From an uncultured Pseudorhodoferax sp. (GTDB lineage: Bacteria > Pseudomonadota > Gammaproteobacteria > Burkholderiales > Burkholderiaceae): 13,592 nt of DNA. The stretch lies in the NCBI GenBank assembly GCA_913776795.1, contig CAJYRH010000510.1, forward strand, positions 1 to 13,592. Direction: 5' to 3'. Numbering within the stretch: the first letter of the stretch is position 1; the number at the start of each line of letters is the position of its first letter. Made by a program: the position numbers and the translations under genes. Of the stretch, positions 7,279 to 13,592 are shown piece by piece. The notes under the pieces are model-generated. The model searched no databases and had not been told where the DNA came from. It saw only the letters and a program-made list of their open reading frames with translations.

Positions 7279-8283
7279 TCATGCCGCTGCAGCGGGCCCT
7301 GGAACGAAGGCGTCGGCATGGAAGTCGGCGGGCGCCAGTCCCAATGCCATGGCGGCAGCGCGCACGGCGTCCACCATGGCCGGTGCGCCGCAGCAGTGCA
7401 GCACATGGCCGGCCAGGTCCGGGCAGTGCGCGCGCAGCGCCGCGTCGACGCGGCCGGCGAAGGCGCCCGGCAGGTGCGCGTCCGACGCCTCGGATAGCGC
7501 GGGCACGTAGCGCAGCTGCGGCCACTGGCGCTGCCATTTGTCGATGGCGCTCGGCAGGTACAGCCCGGCGGCCTCGCGCGTGCCCCAGATCAAGGTGACC
7601 GGCCGCTGCACTTTGCGCCGCGCCATGTCGTCCAGGATGGACTTGACCGGTGCGAAGCCCGTGCCACCGGCCACCGGGACCAGCGGCCGCAGGTCGTCCG
7701 CCGCCGGCGTGGCGTGGCCGAAGGGGAGCGTGATGGTCAGCGCGTCGCCGGGTGCGAGCGTCTCCAGCCGCTGCGTGAAGCGGCCGCCGGGAACATGGCG
7801 CACATGCAGCATCACGCCGTCGCTCTCCTGCGGCGGATTGGCCATGGAGTAGCTGCGCATGCTGCCGTCGTCCAGGTGGACCTGCAGGTACTGCCCAGCC
7901 TCGAAGCGGGCCCGCTGGCCCGCCGGCAGCCGCAGCAGCGACACGTCGGCCACGCGCTCGTGGCTGTACACCTTGGCCGTGAACGTCTTGCGCGCACCGG
8001 TCTGCAGGCGCTTCCACCCGGCGGGCTCGATCACGAGGTCGCCCTGCGGTGCGCAGGCGCACAGCAACACCTGGCCGGGCGGGCAGGCGTCGTTGCGGAT
8101 GGCGGCGCCGCCCATACCGGCGACCTCGCCCGTGGACACGCGGCTGGCGCAACTGCCGCACACGCCCTTGCGGCAGGAGTAGGGCAGTTCGATGCCGGCG
8201 GCGAGCGCGGCGTCGAGCACGCTTTGCGTGGGCGCGCAGTCGAAGCCGGCGTCGCTGCCGGCGATGGTGATGCGGTGGTTCAT
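7279..8283 (-). CDS. tphA1: Terephthalate 1,2-dioxygenase reductase component
   Basis: A 334-residue flavo-iron-sulfur electron-transfer protein that passes NAD(P)H electrons to the Rieske oxygenase TphA2A3. The N-terminal plant-type [2Fe-2S] domain has C37, C42, C45 ([12 protein letters not shown]) and C75 (VLLCAC). FAD binding is at RSYSMANPP (143-151) and nicotinamide binding at [12 protein letters not shown] (204-215), with a C-terminal HCCG (296-299). Length, start (MNHRITI) and motifs match Comamonas TphA1 as I remember it. The ATG overlaps the tphB stop (ATGA at 8283-8280), the order known from tph operons. The gene looks intact, but no oxygenase gene lies upstream here and the operon promoter appears deleted. 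It may be silent, or may serve another oxygenase. A related phthalate or anthranilate-type reductase is the alternative. Confidence 0.88.
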   Translation of the reverse strand: MNHRITIAGSDAGFDCAPTQSVLDAALAAGIELPYSCRKGVCGSCASRVSTGEVAGMGGAAIRNDACPPGQVLLCACAPQGDLVIEPAGWKRLQTGARKTFTAKVYSHERVADVSLLRLPAGQRARFEAGQYLQVHLDDGSMRSYSMANPPQESDGVMLHVRHVPGGRFTQRLETLAPGDALTITLPFGHATPAADDLRPLVPVAGGTGFAPVKSILDDMARRKVQRPVTLIWGTREAAGLYLPSAIDKWQRQWPQLRYVPALSEASDAHLPGAFAGRVDAALRAHCPDLAGHVLHCCGAPAMVDAVRAAAMALGLAPADFHADAFVPGPAAAA

Positions 8284-8906
8284 GGTGCGTTGGTGGCGCC
8301 GGAGAGCAGCGCGATGGTGCGCAGCAGCGCCGCGGGATCGGCCACGCCCTGGCCCGCGATGTCCATCGCGCTGCCGTGGCCCACGCTGGACAGCAGCACG
8401 TTGGCGCCGATGGACAAAGCGCTGGCGGCGTTCGGCGCCAGCAGCTTGATGGGGATGTGGCCCTGGTCGTGCAGCATGGCCACGTACAGGTCGTGCCGGC
8501 GCTGGGCCAGCAGCATGTCGGCGCCGTGCGGGCCGTCGATGCGCAGGCCCTGGGCTGCGAGCGCCGCTACGGCGGGCTGCACGGTCTCGGCGTCCTCGGG
8601 GCCGAACAGTCCGCCCTCGGACGCATGCGGGTTGATGCCGAACACGCCGATCGACAGGTCGGGCACGCCGAGCCGCGCGCAGGCGCGCACGCCGGCATGC
8701 ACGGCGCGCTGCACCAGGGCCGGCGTCAGCCGGTCCAGCGCGCTGCGCACGCTTTCGTGCAGCGTCAAGTGGACGATGCGCAGGCCTGCGCCGACCAGCA
8801 GCAGGAACACCGTGTGCTCGGCCTGCCCGCACACGCGCGCCACCAAAGACGGATAGCCGCTGAACGCGATGCCGGCCGGGGCGATTGCGGTCTCGTGGTG
8901 CGGGCC
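8280..8906 (-). pseudogene. tphB: 3' two-thirds of tphB (PdxA-family cis-diol dehydrogenase), 5' end deleted
   Basis: TphB oxidises the terephthalate cis-dihydrodiol (1,2-dihydroxy-3,5-cyclohexadiene-1,4-dicarboxylate) to protocatechuate with CO2 release; it is a PdxA-family enzyme of about 315 residues. Only about 208 residues remain, starting at [20 protein letters not shown]. The three metal-binding histidines of PdxA enzymes are kept ([24 protein letters not shown]). The N-terminal third, including the GDPxGIGPE region, is absent. The frame stays open upstream to an ATG at 8993, but that stretch is antisense to the IclR remnant and has no PdxA similarity. Family match stops sharply at about 8904. 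The stop overlaps the tphA1 start by 4 nt. Very probably non-functional. Confidence 0.85.
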
Positions 8907-9287
8907 ATGGAACGCGTGGCGCTCACGCCCAGCACGGTGACAGACGTGCGCCAGTTGATGGCGCTGGTGCGCCGGTGCCGCGAGCAGGGCCATACCAGCC
9001 AGGACGCGGAACTGGAGCTCGGCGTACGCTCGATGGCGATCCCCGTGCGCGATCGCGATGGCGCGGTGGCGGCTGACATGAGCATCGCGGTGCGCACCGA
9101 GCGCATGACCGGCGAGGAGTTCCGCGAGCAGTTCCTGCCGGTGCTGCGCCGCGCCGGCGCCACGCTGGAGCGCCGGCTGTTTCCGGATCGAGCGTCAGGC
9201 ACCGGCCGGCGCGTCAGTACCCCCGCAGGTCGTCCACCGGCAACAGCAGCTTCTTTCCGCCCCGGATGCGCTGCAGCGTGCGCGTGA
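8907..9287 (+). pseudogene. C-terminal fragment of an IclR-family regulator, probably tphR
   Basis: The encoded stretch [36 protein letters not shown] and [17 protein letters not shown] is the distal effector-binding domain of IclR regulators, about 90 of their roughly 260 residues. The whole helix-turn-helix N-terminus is missing. Family similarity begins by about 8913 and runs to about 9185 ([17 protein letters not shown]). No stop occurs at the natural end; the frame continues to TGA at 9285-9287, antisense to the 3' end of the next gene, so the 3' end may also be lost. An ATG at 8907 exists but has no sensible ribosome site. IclR-type TphR controls tph operons, and this piece faces away from the tphB remnant, so tphR is the natural identification (inference). 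It cannot bind DNA. Confidence 0.75.
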
Positions 9288-12120
9288 TGACCTCGACGTC
9301 GTTGTCGAAGCTGCCGTGTCCCGGCGCCTGCGTGGCGATGGGCTGTCCATCGGCACCCACGGCCGTGGCGATGCGCTCGGCATCCAGCACCGTGGTGCGC
9401 TTGGCCAGCTCGACCTGCGCGGCCGCTGCGCGCCAGGTGGCCAGCGCCTCGCCGGTGTCCGAGGTGCCGTCCCAGCCGCTGTAGCCGGTGTCGTGGATGC
9501 GGTCCATGCCCAGGATGGGGAGGCGCAGGTCGGTCTCCAGCGCGTTGGAGACGAAGTACAGCAATGACTTGCGGTACACGGCCGCCACGTTGTCGTTGCG
9601 CTCCACGCGGTCGGACAGCACGTCCAGGTACAGGCGTTCCATCACATGCGGGTTGCGCGCGTAGCGCGCATTGGCGAAAGGCACGCTGCAGGCTGGCGCG
9701 TACAGGTGCACCGAGGCCAGCCTGTCGTGCAGGCCGGCGTCGCGGCCTTCGGCCTTGCGCCGGGCCAGCGAAGCGATCAGGTGGCCCAGCGCGATGGAGC
9801 CGGCCGAATGCCCCACCACGTGGAGTTCGAAGGCGTCGCCCCAGGTGCTGGCCAGGGCCTGCAGGGCGTCCAGCAGCAGGTCGCCGCCGCGGCGCGGCGC
9901 GAAGGCCAGGTCTGCGTTCTCCTTCATCTCGCTCCAGATCGGCCGCGCCACGGGCCGGCCGATGGTCCTTTCGAGCAGCAGGTCGGTCTTCTCGCTGATC
10001 CACTCTCCGAAGCCGGCGCCGGCCAGGCCGCGGTCTCTCTGGCGGCTGTCTTGGAGGATGTTGCCCAGGGTTTCGAACAGGCCCGTCTTCCAGACCAGGA
10101 ACAGCGGGTAGCAACCGTTGGCGACGAAGTGCCGGCCCATGGCGCTGGCGCGCTTGATGGCGGCGCCCTCGTCGTTGAGGCCGCCGTGCACATACAGCAC
10201 CAGGCGCTTGGTCTTGTCCTTCTGGGCGCGGAACCACTCGTCGGGCAGCGTGGTGCACTGGTACTGCAGCTTGCGCGGCTGCTCGTCCTGCGTGAGGTAG
10301 CGGCTCACGCGGCCGTCGTTGCCCAGCACCACGCTGTGCTGGTAGGCCAGGCCCTGGTCCCACCACTTGCTGCGGTCGGTGCCGGCCAGCGCGCCGGCCT
10401 GGCCGTTGGACACCGCCAGCCGGCCCGCGACCACGCCCGGCACGCCGAGCGCCACGACCCAGGCGTCCATGCCGTTGGCCAGCCAGTCCAGGTAGGTCAG
10501 CACGCCGAAGCCGCCGGCGCCCCAGTTGTGGCCCCAGGAGTTCTGCACGATGAAGCCGACGGAGTTGAAACCGACCAGCGCGAAGGCGTGGCCGCCGTCC
10601 TGCGAGGGCCGGCCGTCGAACGGGATGGCGGGCAGGTCGGCATGGTCCTGCGGCACCTGCCTGCGCGTGCGCACCTGGTTCCAGCCGTCGTGCGTGAACC
10701 CGGAGACGAAGATGGCCCAGTGCTGGTGGATGGCGGCCTGCATGTCCGTGATCGACTTGGTGTCGATGCGGTAGTACACGCCCAGCGTGTTCTGCACTGC
10801 ACGGTCGGCGAAGCCATAGCGTGCAGGGTTGGCCTTGTCGGGCGCGTAGGGCCAGTCGCTCTCCAGGCACACGCCGTTGTTGAACCAGCCCTTGAGCGCG
10901 CCGCGGCAGCTGGAGCCGTCGTAGTTCTCGCCCTCGTATTCATCGTGCCGGCGCGCCAGCGTGTAGAGCATGCGCGGGCTGACCGACTCCATCTGCACCG
11001 GGTTGCCGGCCTTGATCCAGCGCAGGTAGTTGACCACGCAGGCCAGCCCGAAGCCGGTGCAGGCGCCTTCCTGGCCCTGGTCCAGGATCAGGCCGGCACC
11101 GGTGTAGCCGGGCAGGAAGCGGCTGATGTCCTGTGGCGTGGGCACCTGGTCGGGCAGCGTGATGGCGGCGGGCTGGAACTGGCGGTCGCGCAGGTCGGCC
11201 GCGTCCTTGCGGGTGTGCAGGTTGCGCGGCTTCTTCGGCACGGGCTTGATGGCGGCCAGCGCTGGGGCTTTGGCGCCGGCCCGCTTGCCGCCCGCCGCGC
11301 GGGGCGGGGCGGGGGGCCAGACGGCGGCCGCGCGCTTGAACACGTCGGAGAAGCTCTCCAACCCGTGCGACCCACCATTGACCAGGCGGCGCGCGGCGCG
11401 CAGGTCGCCGGCGGCCACGGCGGCGCGGAATTTGGTCGCCTTGTCGGCCAGGAACTGCGCGAGGATGACGGCCGCCACCTCGGGCGCGTTGGCGCGGTCT
11501 GGGAAGGCCACGAGGTCGATGCCGATGCGCTTGCCGTAGGTGGCGTAGTTGGCCTTGCCCGTCAGCTGCACGAAGCCGCGGCCGCGGTAGCGTTCTCCGT
11601 CGCCACGCGCGCCGTTGCCGATGTCCTTGCGGGTGTCGTAGAGCGAGAACGGCGCGCCGCCCGGCGGGGTGTTGTACTTGGAGGGCATCTCCGAGATCGG
11701 TACGAAGCCCTCGGTTTCGGCCCGGATGGTGCCCAGCGCCCCGATGACCATGGCCGTGTCGTCCAGGCCGGCCGCGCCCAGCGCCGCCTCCACATAGGGC
11801 AGGTAGCGCGCGATGTTGGCCGGCCGCGTGGCCGGGAACAACCGGCAGGTGTCGCCGACGTTCAGCGGCGGTTGCAGCGGCACGGGCGGCGTCAGCTCCA
11901 GCAGCACCTGGCAGCGCGGCCCGACGATGCCGTCGGCGATCAGGCCCACGCCGGACTGCCAGCGCCGGATGGCGGCGTCGAAGTCTTCGTCGATCGGGCT
12001 GCCGGGGGGGGCCGACAGCGAGGGAAAGGCATTGGCTTGGGCGGCCAGCAGAGTGGCCAGCGTGGCCCGCAGGAGATCGACGTCGCTGCCGGCGTCGCCC
12101 TTGGTCAGAAGATGCTTCAT
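9214..12120 (-). CDS. Four-module hydrolase: peptidoglycan-binding, GH19-like, papain-like protease, alpha/beta hydrolase
   Basis: A 968-residue protein that I cannot assign to a named gene. Residues 1-75 resemble a peptidoglycan-binding repeat (DFDAAIRRWQSGVGL, ADGIVGP). Residues about 95-270 resemble GH19 chitinase/lysozyme: E135 in IRAETEGF is the probable acid, with RYRGRGFVQLTGKANYATYG at 177-196. A proline/lysine-rich linker follows (270-300). Residues about 335-560 are a C1 papain-like peptidase: Q348 and C354 (LDQGQEGACTGFG), H511 (GGHAFALVGF) and N527 (VQNSWGHNWG). Residues about 635-960 are an alpha/beta hydrolase: VLYVHGGLND, nucleophile S772 in VVGHSAGS, possible catalytic H935. 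No signal peptide or membrane helix is seen. An interbacterial or secreted cell-degrading effector is conceivable, but no secretion or immunity gene is next to it. The start is the ATG at 12120, with GGAG 13 nt upstream. Its 3' end overlaps the IclR remnant. Confidence 0.8.
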   Translation of the reverse strand: MKHLLTKGDAGSDVDLLRATLATLLAAQANAFPSLSAPPGSPIDEDFDAAIRRWQSGVGLIADGIVGPRCQVLLELTPPVPLQPPLNVGDTCRLFPATRPANIARYLPYVEAALGAAGLDDTAMVIGALGTIRAETEGFVPISEMPSKYNTPPGGAPFSLYDTRKDIGNGARGDGERYRGRGFVQLTGKANYATYGKRIGIDLVAFPDRANAPEVAAVILAQFLADKATKFRAAVAAGDLRAARRLVNGGSHGLESFSDVFKRAAAVWPPAPPRAAGGKRAGAKAPALAAIKPVPKKPRNLHTRKDAADLRDRQFQPAAITLPDQVPTPQDISRFLPGYTGAGLILDQGQEGACTGFGLACVVNYLRWIKAGNPVQMESVSPRMLYTLARRHDEYEGENYDGSSCRGALKGWFNNGVCLESDWPYAPDKANPARYGFADRAVQNTLGVYYRIDTKSITDMQAAIHQHWAIFVSGFTHDGWNQVRTRRQVPQDHADLPAIPFDGRPSQDGGHAFALVGFNSVGFIVQNSWGHNWGAGGFGVLTYLDWLANGMDAWVVALGVPGVVAGRLAVSNGQAGALAGTDRSKWWDQGLAYQHSVVLGNDGRVSRYLTQDEQPRKLQYQCTTLPDEWFRAQKDKTKRLVLYVHGGLNDEGAAIKRASAMGRHFVANGCYPLFLVWKTGLFETLGNILQDSRQRDRGLAGAGFGEWISEKTDLLLERTIGRPVARPIWSEMKENADLAFAPRRGGDLLLDALQALASTWGDAFELHVVGHSAGSIALGHLIASLARRKAEGRDAGLHDRLASVHLYAPACSVPFANARYARNPHVMERLYLDVLSDRVERNDNVAAVYRKSLLYFVSNALETDLRLPILGMDRIHDTGYSGWDGTSDTGEALATWRAAAAQVELAKRTTVLDAERIATAVGADGQPIATQAPGHGSFDNDVEVITRTLQRIRGGKKLLLPVDDLRGY

Positions 12121-12214
12121 GGCTTGTCTCGCTCCGGTGGTGGATGGCGGCGCATATCATGGCCCGCTTGTGCCACTCCTGCGCGTGCCCCGGGTCACCG
12201 CATTGGCGAAAGTG
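12121..12214. promoter_or_regulatory. Divergent intergenic region between the four-module hydrolase and the Rid gene
   Basis: This 94-bp gap must contain the start signals of both divergent genes. Its only AT-richer spot is GCATATCATGG (about 12152-12162), a possible -10 region. I found no convincing dyad operator or paired promoter boxes. Confidence 0.35.
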
Positions 12215-12604
12215 ATGAGCAAGCGCATCCGCATCGGTTCCGGCTCCACCTTCGAGGAGCAGATGGCCTATTCCCGCGCCGTGGTCGACGGCGACTGGAT
12301 CTTCGTGTCCGGCACCACGGGCTTCGACTACACGGCGATGACGATCACGGACGACATCGTGGCCCAGGCCGACCAGTGCTTCCGCAACATCGCCGCGGCG
12401 CTGGCGCAGGCCGGCAGCAGCTTGGCCGACGTGGTGCGCGTGACCTACGTACTGCCCGACGCCAGCCTGTTCCCGCAGTGCTGGCCGGTCATGCGCCAGT
12501 ACCTGGGCGAGGTCAGGCCCGCGGCCATGATGATCAGCGCCGGCCTGGCCGACCCGCGCATGAAGATCGAGATCGAGGTGACGGCGCGCAAGTGCGTGGC
12601 CTGA
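12215..12604 (+). CDS. Rid-family (YjgF/YER057c/UK114) protein lacking the catalytic arginine
   Basis: A 129-residue Rid-family protein; the family forms trimers, and RidA itself hydrolyses reactive enamine/imine intermediates. The fold markers are present: SRAVVDGDWIFVSGTTG, QADQCFRNIAAALAQAGSSL and DVVRVTYVLPD, and the C-terminal KIEIEVTA. In archetypal RidA the substrate carboxylate is held by an arginine in the P-A-R-S segment before the last strands. Here the matching segment reads RPAAMMISAGL, with no arginine at that place. That puts it with the Rid subfamilies outside RidA, so deaminase activity should not be assumed. The start is the ATG at 12215; a GTG lies one codon earlier. It is divergent from the hydrolase and convergent with the Lrp gene, 12 nt apart. 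Confidence 0.88.
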   Translation: MSKRIRIGSGSTFEEQMAYSRAVVDGDWIFVSGTTGFDYTAMTITDDIVAQADQCFRNIAAALAQAGSSLADVVRVTYVLPDASLFPQCWPVMRQYLGEVRPAAMMISAGLADPRMKIEIEVTARKCVA

Positions 12605-12616
12605 ACTGCCGCAAGC

Positions 12617-13093
12617 TCAGGCGTAGTCCAGCGGCAGCGCCGTCGTGAACTTGATCTGCTCCATCGCGAAGCTGGAACTCACGTCCGAAAGCTCCACTTC
12701 GCGGATCAGCCGCTGGTAGACCGCGTCGTAGCCCTTGATGTCGGGCACGACCACGCGCAGCAGGTAGTCGATCTCGCCGCTCATGCGGTAGAACTCGACG
12801 ATCTCGGGGATGGCCGTCACCACGGCCGTGAACTTCTTCGCCCACTTCTCGTTGTGCTGGCTGGTGCGCACCGCGACGAACACCGTCACGCCCACGTTGA
12901 GCTTGGCCGGGTTCAGCAGGGCCACGCGCTGCTGGATGTAACCCTCGCGCTCGAGCCGCTGAATGCGGCGCCAGCAGGGTGTGGCCGACAGGTGCACCAG
13001 CGCGCTGATTTCCTGCAGCGAGGCCGTGGCACTGGTCTGCAGCACGCCGAGGATGGCCTTGTCGATCTTGTCCAGGGGCTGGTGCGGGTCCAT
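12617..13093 (-). CDS. Lrp/AsnC-family transcriptional regulator
   Basis: A 158-residue feast/famine regulator of standard length. The N-terminal helix-turn-helix is at about residues 7-60 (LDKIDKAILGVLQ, SLQEISALVHLSATPCWRRIQRLEREGYI). The C-terminal RAM ligand-binding domain follows (VGVTVFVAV, VVTAIPEIVEFYRMSGEIDYLLRVV, YDAVYQRLI, SSFAMEQIKFTTALPL). Such proteins form octamers, bind amino acids and often control a divergent gene, here the aminotransferase. The ATG at 13093 (MDPHQPLDK) gives the typical family N-terminus. A GTG at 13159 is in frame but its extension is not conserved-looking. No strong Shine-Dalgarno is visible. Cysteine or a related amino acid would be a sensible effector given the neighbour, but this is inference. 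Confidence 0.93.
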   Translation of the reverse strand: MDPHQPLDKIDKAILGVLQTSATASLQEISALVHLSATPCWRRIQRLEREGYIQQRVALLNPAKLNVGVTVFVAVRTSQHNEKWAKKFTAVVTAIPEIVEFYRMSGEIDYLLRVVVPDIKGYDAVYQRLIREVELSDVSSSFAMEQIKFTTALPLDYA

Positions 13094-13206
13094 GGGGTAG
13101 GAATTTTCTTTGTCTTTGGAAGTTTGGGAATGAAATTCCACAAGCAGGGCGTTATGCACCGGATTTTGAACCCATGTTGCCGGGCATGGCCTGCAAAATT
13201 TTGGCC
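13094..13206. promoter_or_regulatory. AT-rich divergent control region, candidate Lrp binding sites
   Basis: This 113-bp gap is clearly more AT-rich than its surroundings. It holds GGAATTT (13100-13106) with its complement AAATTCC (13133-13139), TGGAA (13117-13121) with TTCCA (13136-13140), and a perfect 10-bp palindrome CAAAATTTTG (13194-13203) just before the aminotransferase start. AT-rich dyads in a divergent gap are what Lrp/AsnC proteins usually bind. The role is inferred from position. Confidence 0.5.
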
Positions 13207-13592
13207 ATGGAAATCTACCTTGATGCCAACGCCACCACGCCGGTGCTGCCGCAGGCCCGCAGCGCGGCGCTGGCCGCCATGTCCGAGCTGTTCGGCAACC
13301 CCAGCAGCACCCATGGCGCCGGTTTGAAGGCGCGGGCGCTGCTCGATGGCGTGCGCGCCAGCGCGCGGCGCGTGCTGGGCGTGCCGACCGGCCGGCTGCT
13401 GTTCACCAGCGGGGCGACGGAAGGCATCCAGACCGCCGTGCTGTCGGCGCTGCGCGCGCTGCGCGACCGCCGCGATGCGGGCCAGGCCATCCCTGCGCTG
13501 CTGCTCTACGGCGCCACCGAGCACAAGGCCGTGCCCGAGGCGCTCAAGCACTGGAACGCGCTGCTGGGCCTGGACCTGCGCGTGCAGGCGAT
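13207..13592 (+). CDS. Class V aminotransferase, cysteine desulfurase-like, 3' end beyond the window
   Basis: The first 128 residues of a PLP-dependent NifS/IscS-like enzyme; full-length members are about 380-400 residues. Visible motifs are MEIYLDANATTPVLPQA (N-terminal signature), FGNPSSTHGAG, LFTSGATEGIQTA (PLP phosphate contact) and ATEHKAVPE, whose histidine stacks on the cofactor ring. The PLP lysine and mobile-loop cysteine lie beyond the edge, so desulfurase activity cannot be confirmed. The ATG at 13207 fits the family start, though in-frame ATGs at 13174 and 13186 exist and none has a clear Shine-Dalgarno. It is divergent from the Lrp/AsnC gene, its likely regulator. No iscR or iscU is adjacent, so it is probably not the housekeeping iscS. 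Confidence 0.9.
   Translation, partial: MEIYLDANATTPVLPQARSAALAAMSELFGNPSSTHGAGLKARALLDGVRASARRVLGVPTGRLLFTSGATEGIQTAVLSALRALRDRRDAGQAIPALLLYGATEHKAVPEALKHWNALLGLDLRVQA

Noticed and set aside
8907..8993. Upstream part of the tphB frame as a genuine N-terminus (ATG at 8993)
   Set aside because: Residues from this stretch ([18 protein letters not shown]) have no PdxA-family look and are antisense to the IclR remnant.
9646..12648. 1000-codon open frame on the plus strand opposite the large hydrolase
   Set aside because: It is a mirror of a high-GC gene on the other strand, is rich in Arg/Gly/Ala/His with no domain motifs, and its 3' end crosses the Rid gene in another frame. The minus-strand frame carries clear catalytic motifs.
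13094..13159. GTG start at 13159 for the Lrp regulator
   Set aside because: The 22 added residues are not Lrp-like and lie in the AT-rich control gap. The ATG at 13093 gives the standard length.

Overview
The window is high-GC DNA (about two-thirds or more G+C by eye) with gene families and gene order typical of Burkholderiales, most likely Comamonadaceae. The pointers are a Bug-type solute receptor, TphA1/TphB-type terephthalate genes and a CreBC pair. The species cannot be named from the sequence alone.

Left part (1-3602). On the minus strand, a Bug/TctC periplasmic receptor is followed 17 nt later by an ADP-forming acyl-CoA synthetase that runs off the left edge. A LysR regulator is divergent from them. 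This looks like uptake plus CoA activation of an organic acid under local LysR control. The lysR 3' end overlaps the 3' end of the next unit by 18 bp.

Middle (3585-6507). creB and creC form a minus-strand two-component pair with a 4-nt stop/start overlap. Divergent from creB is a complete FitAB/VapBC-type toxin-antitoxin pair with its own 4-nt overlap. Its sigma70-like promoter has a near-perfect operator palindrome lying on the -10 box.

Terephthalate remnant (6610-9287). Reading leftward, the order is 3' tphB, intact tphA1 (terephthalate dioxygenase reductase), then a LysE-type exporter. Facing away from tphB at its broken end is the C-terminal third of an IclR regulator, probably tphR. The 5' ends of both genes are missing and abut within about 10 bp near 8904-8912. 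The simplest reading is one deletion that removed the regulator's N-terminus, the shared promoter, tphC, the oxygenase genes tphA2/A3 and the first third of tphB.

Right part (9214-13592). A 968-residue minus-strand protein joins four modules: peptidoglycan-binding, GH19-like lysozyme/chitinase, papain-like protease with a visible Cys-His-Asn set, and an alpha/beta hydrolase with GHSAG. It has no signal peptide and is the best candidate here for an undescribed function. It is divergent from a Rid-family gene lacking the usual substrate-binding arginine. An Lrp/AsnC regulator follows, convergent with that gene and divergent from a class V aminotransferase (cysteine desulfurase-like) that runs off the right edge.

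I saw no tRNA, rRNA, CRISPR array, transposase or IS element. No stretch longer than about 300 bases is without a gene or gene remnant.
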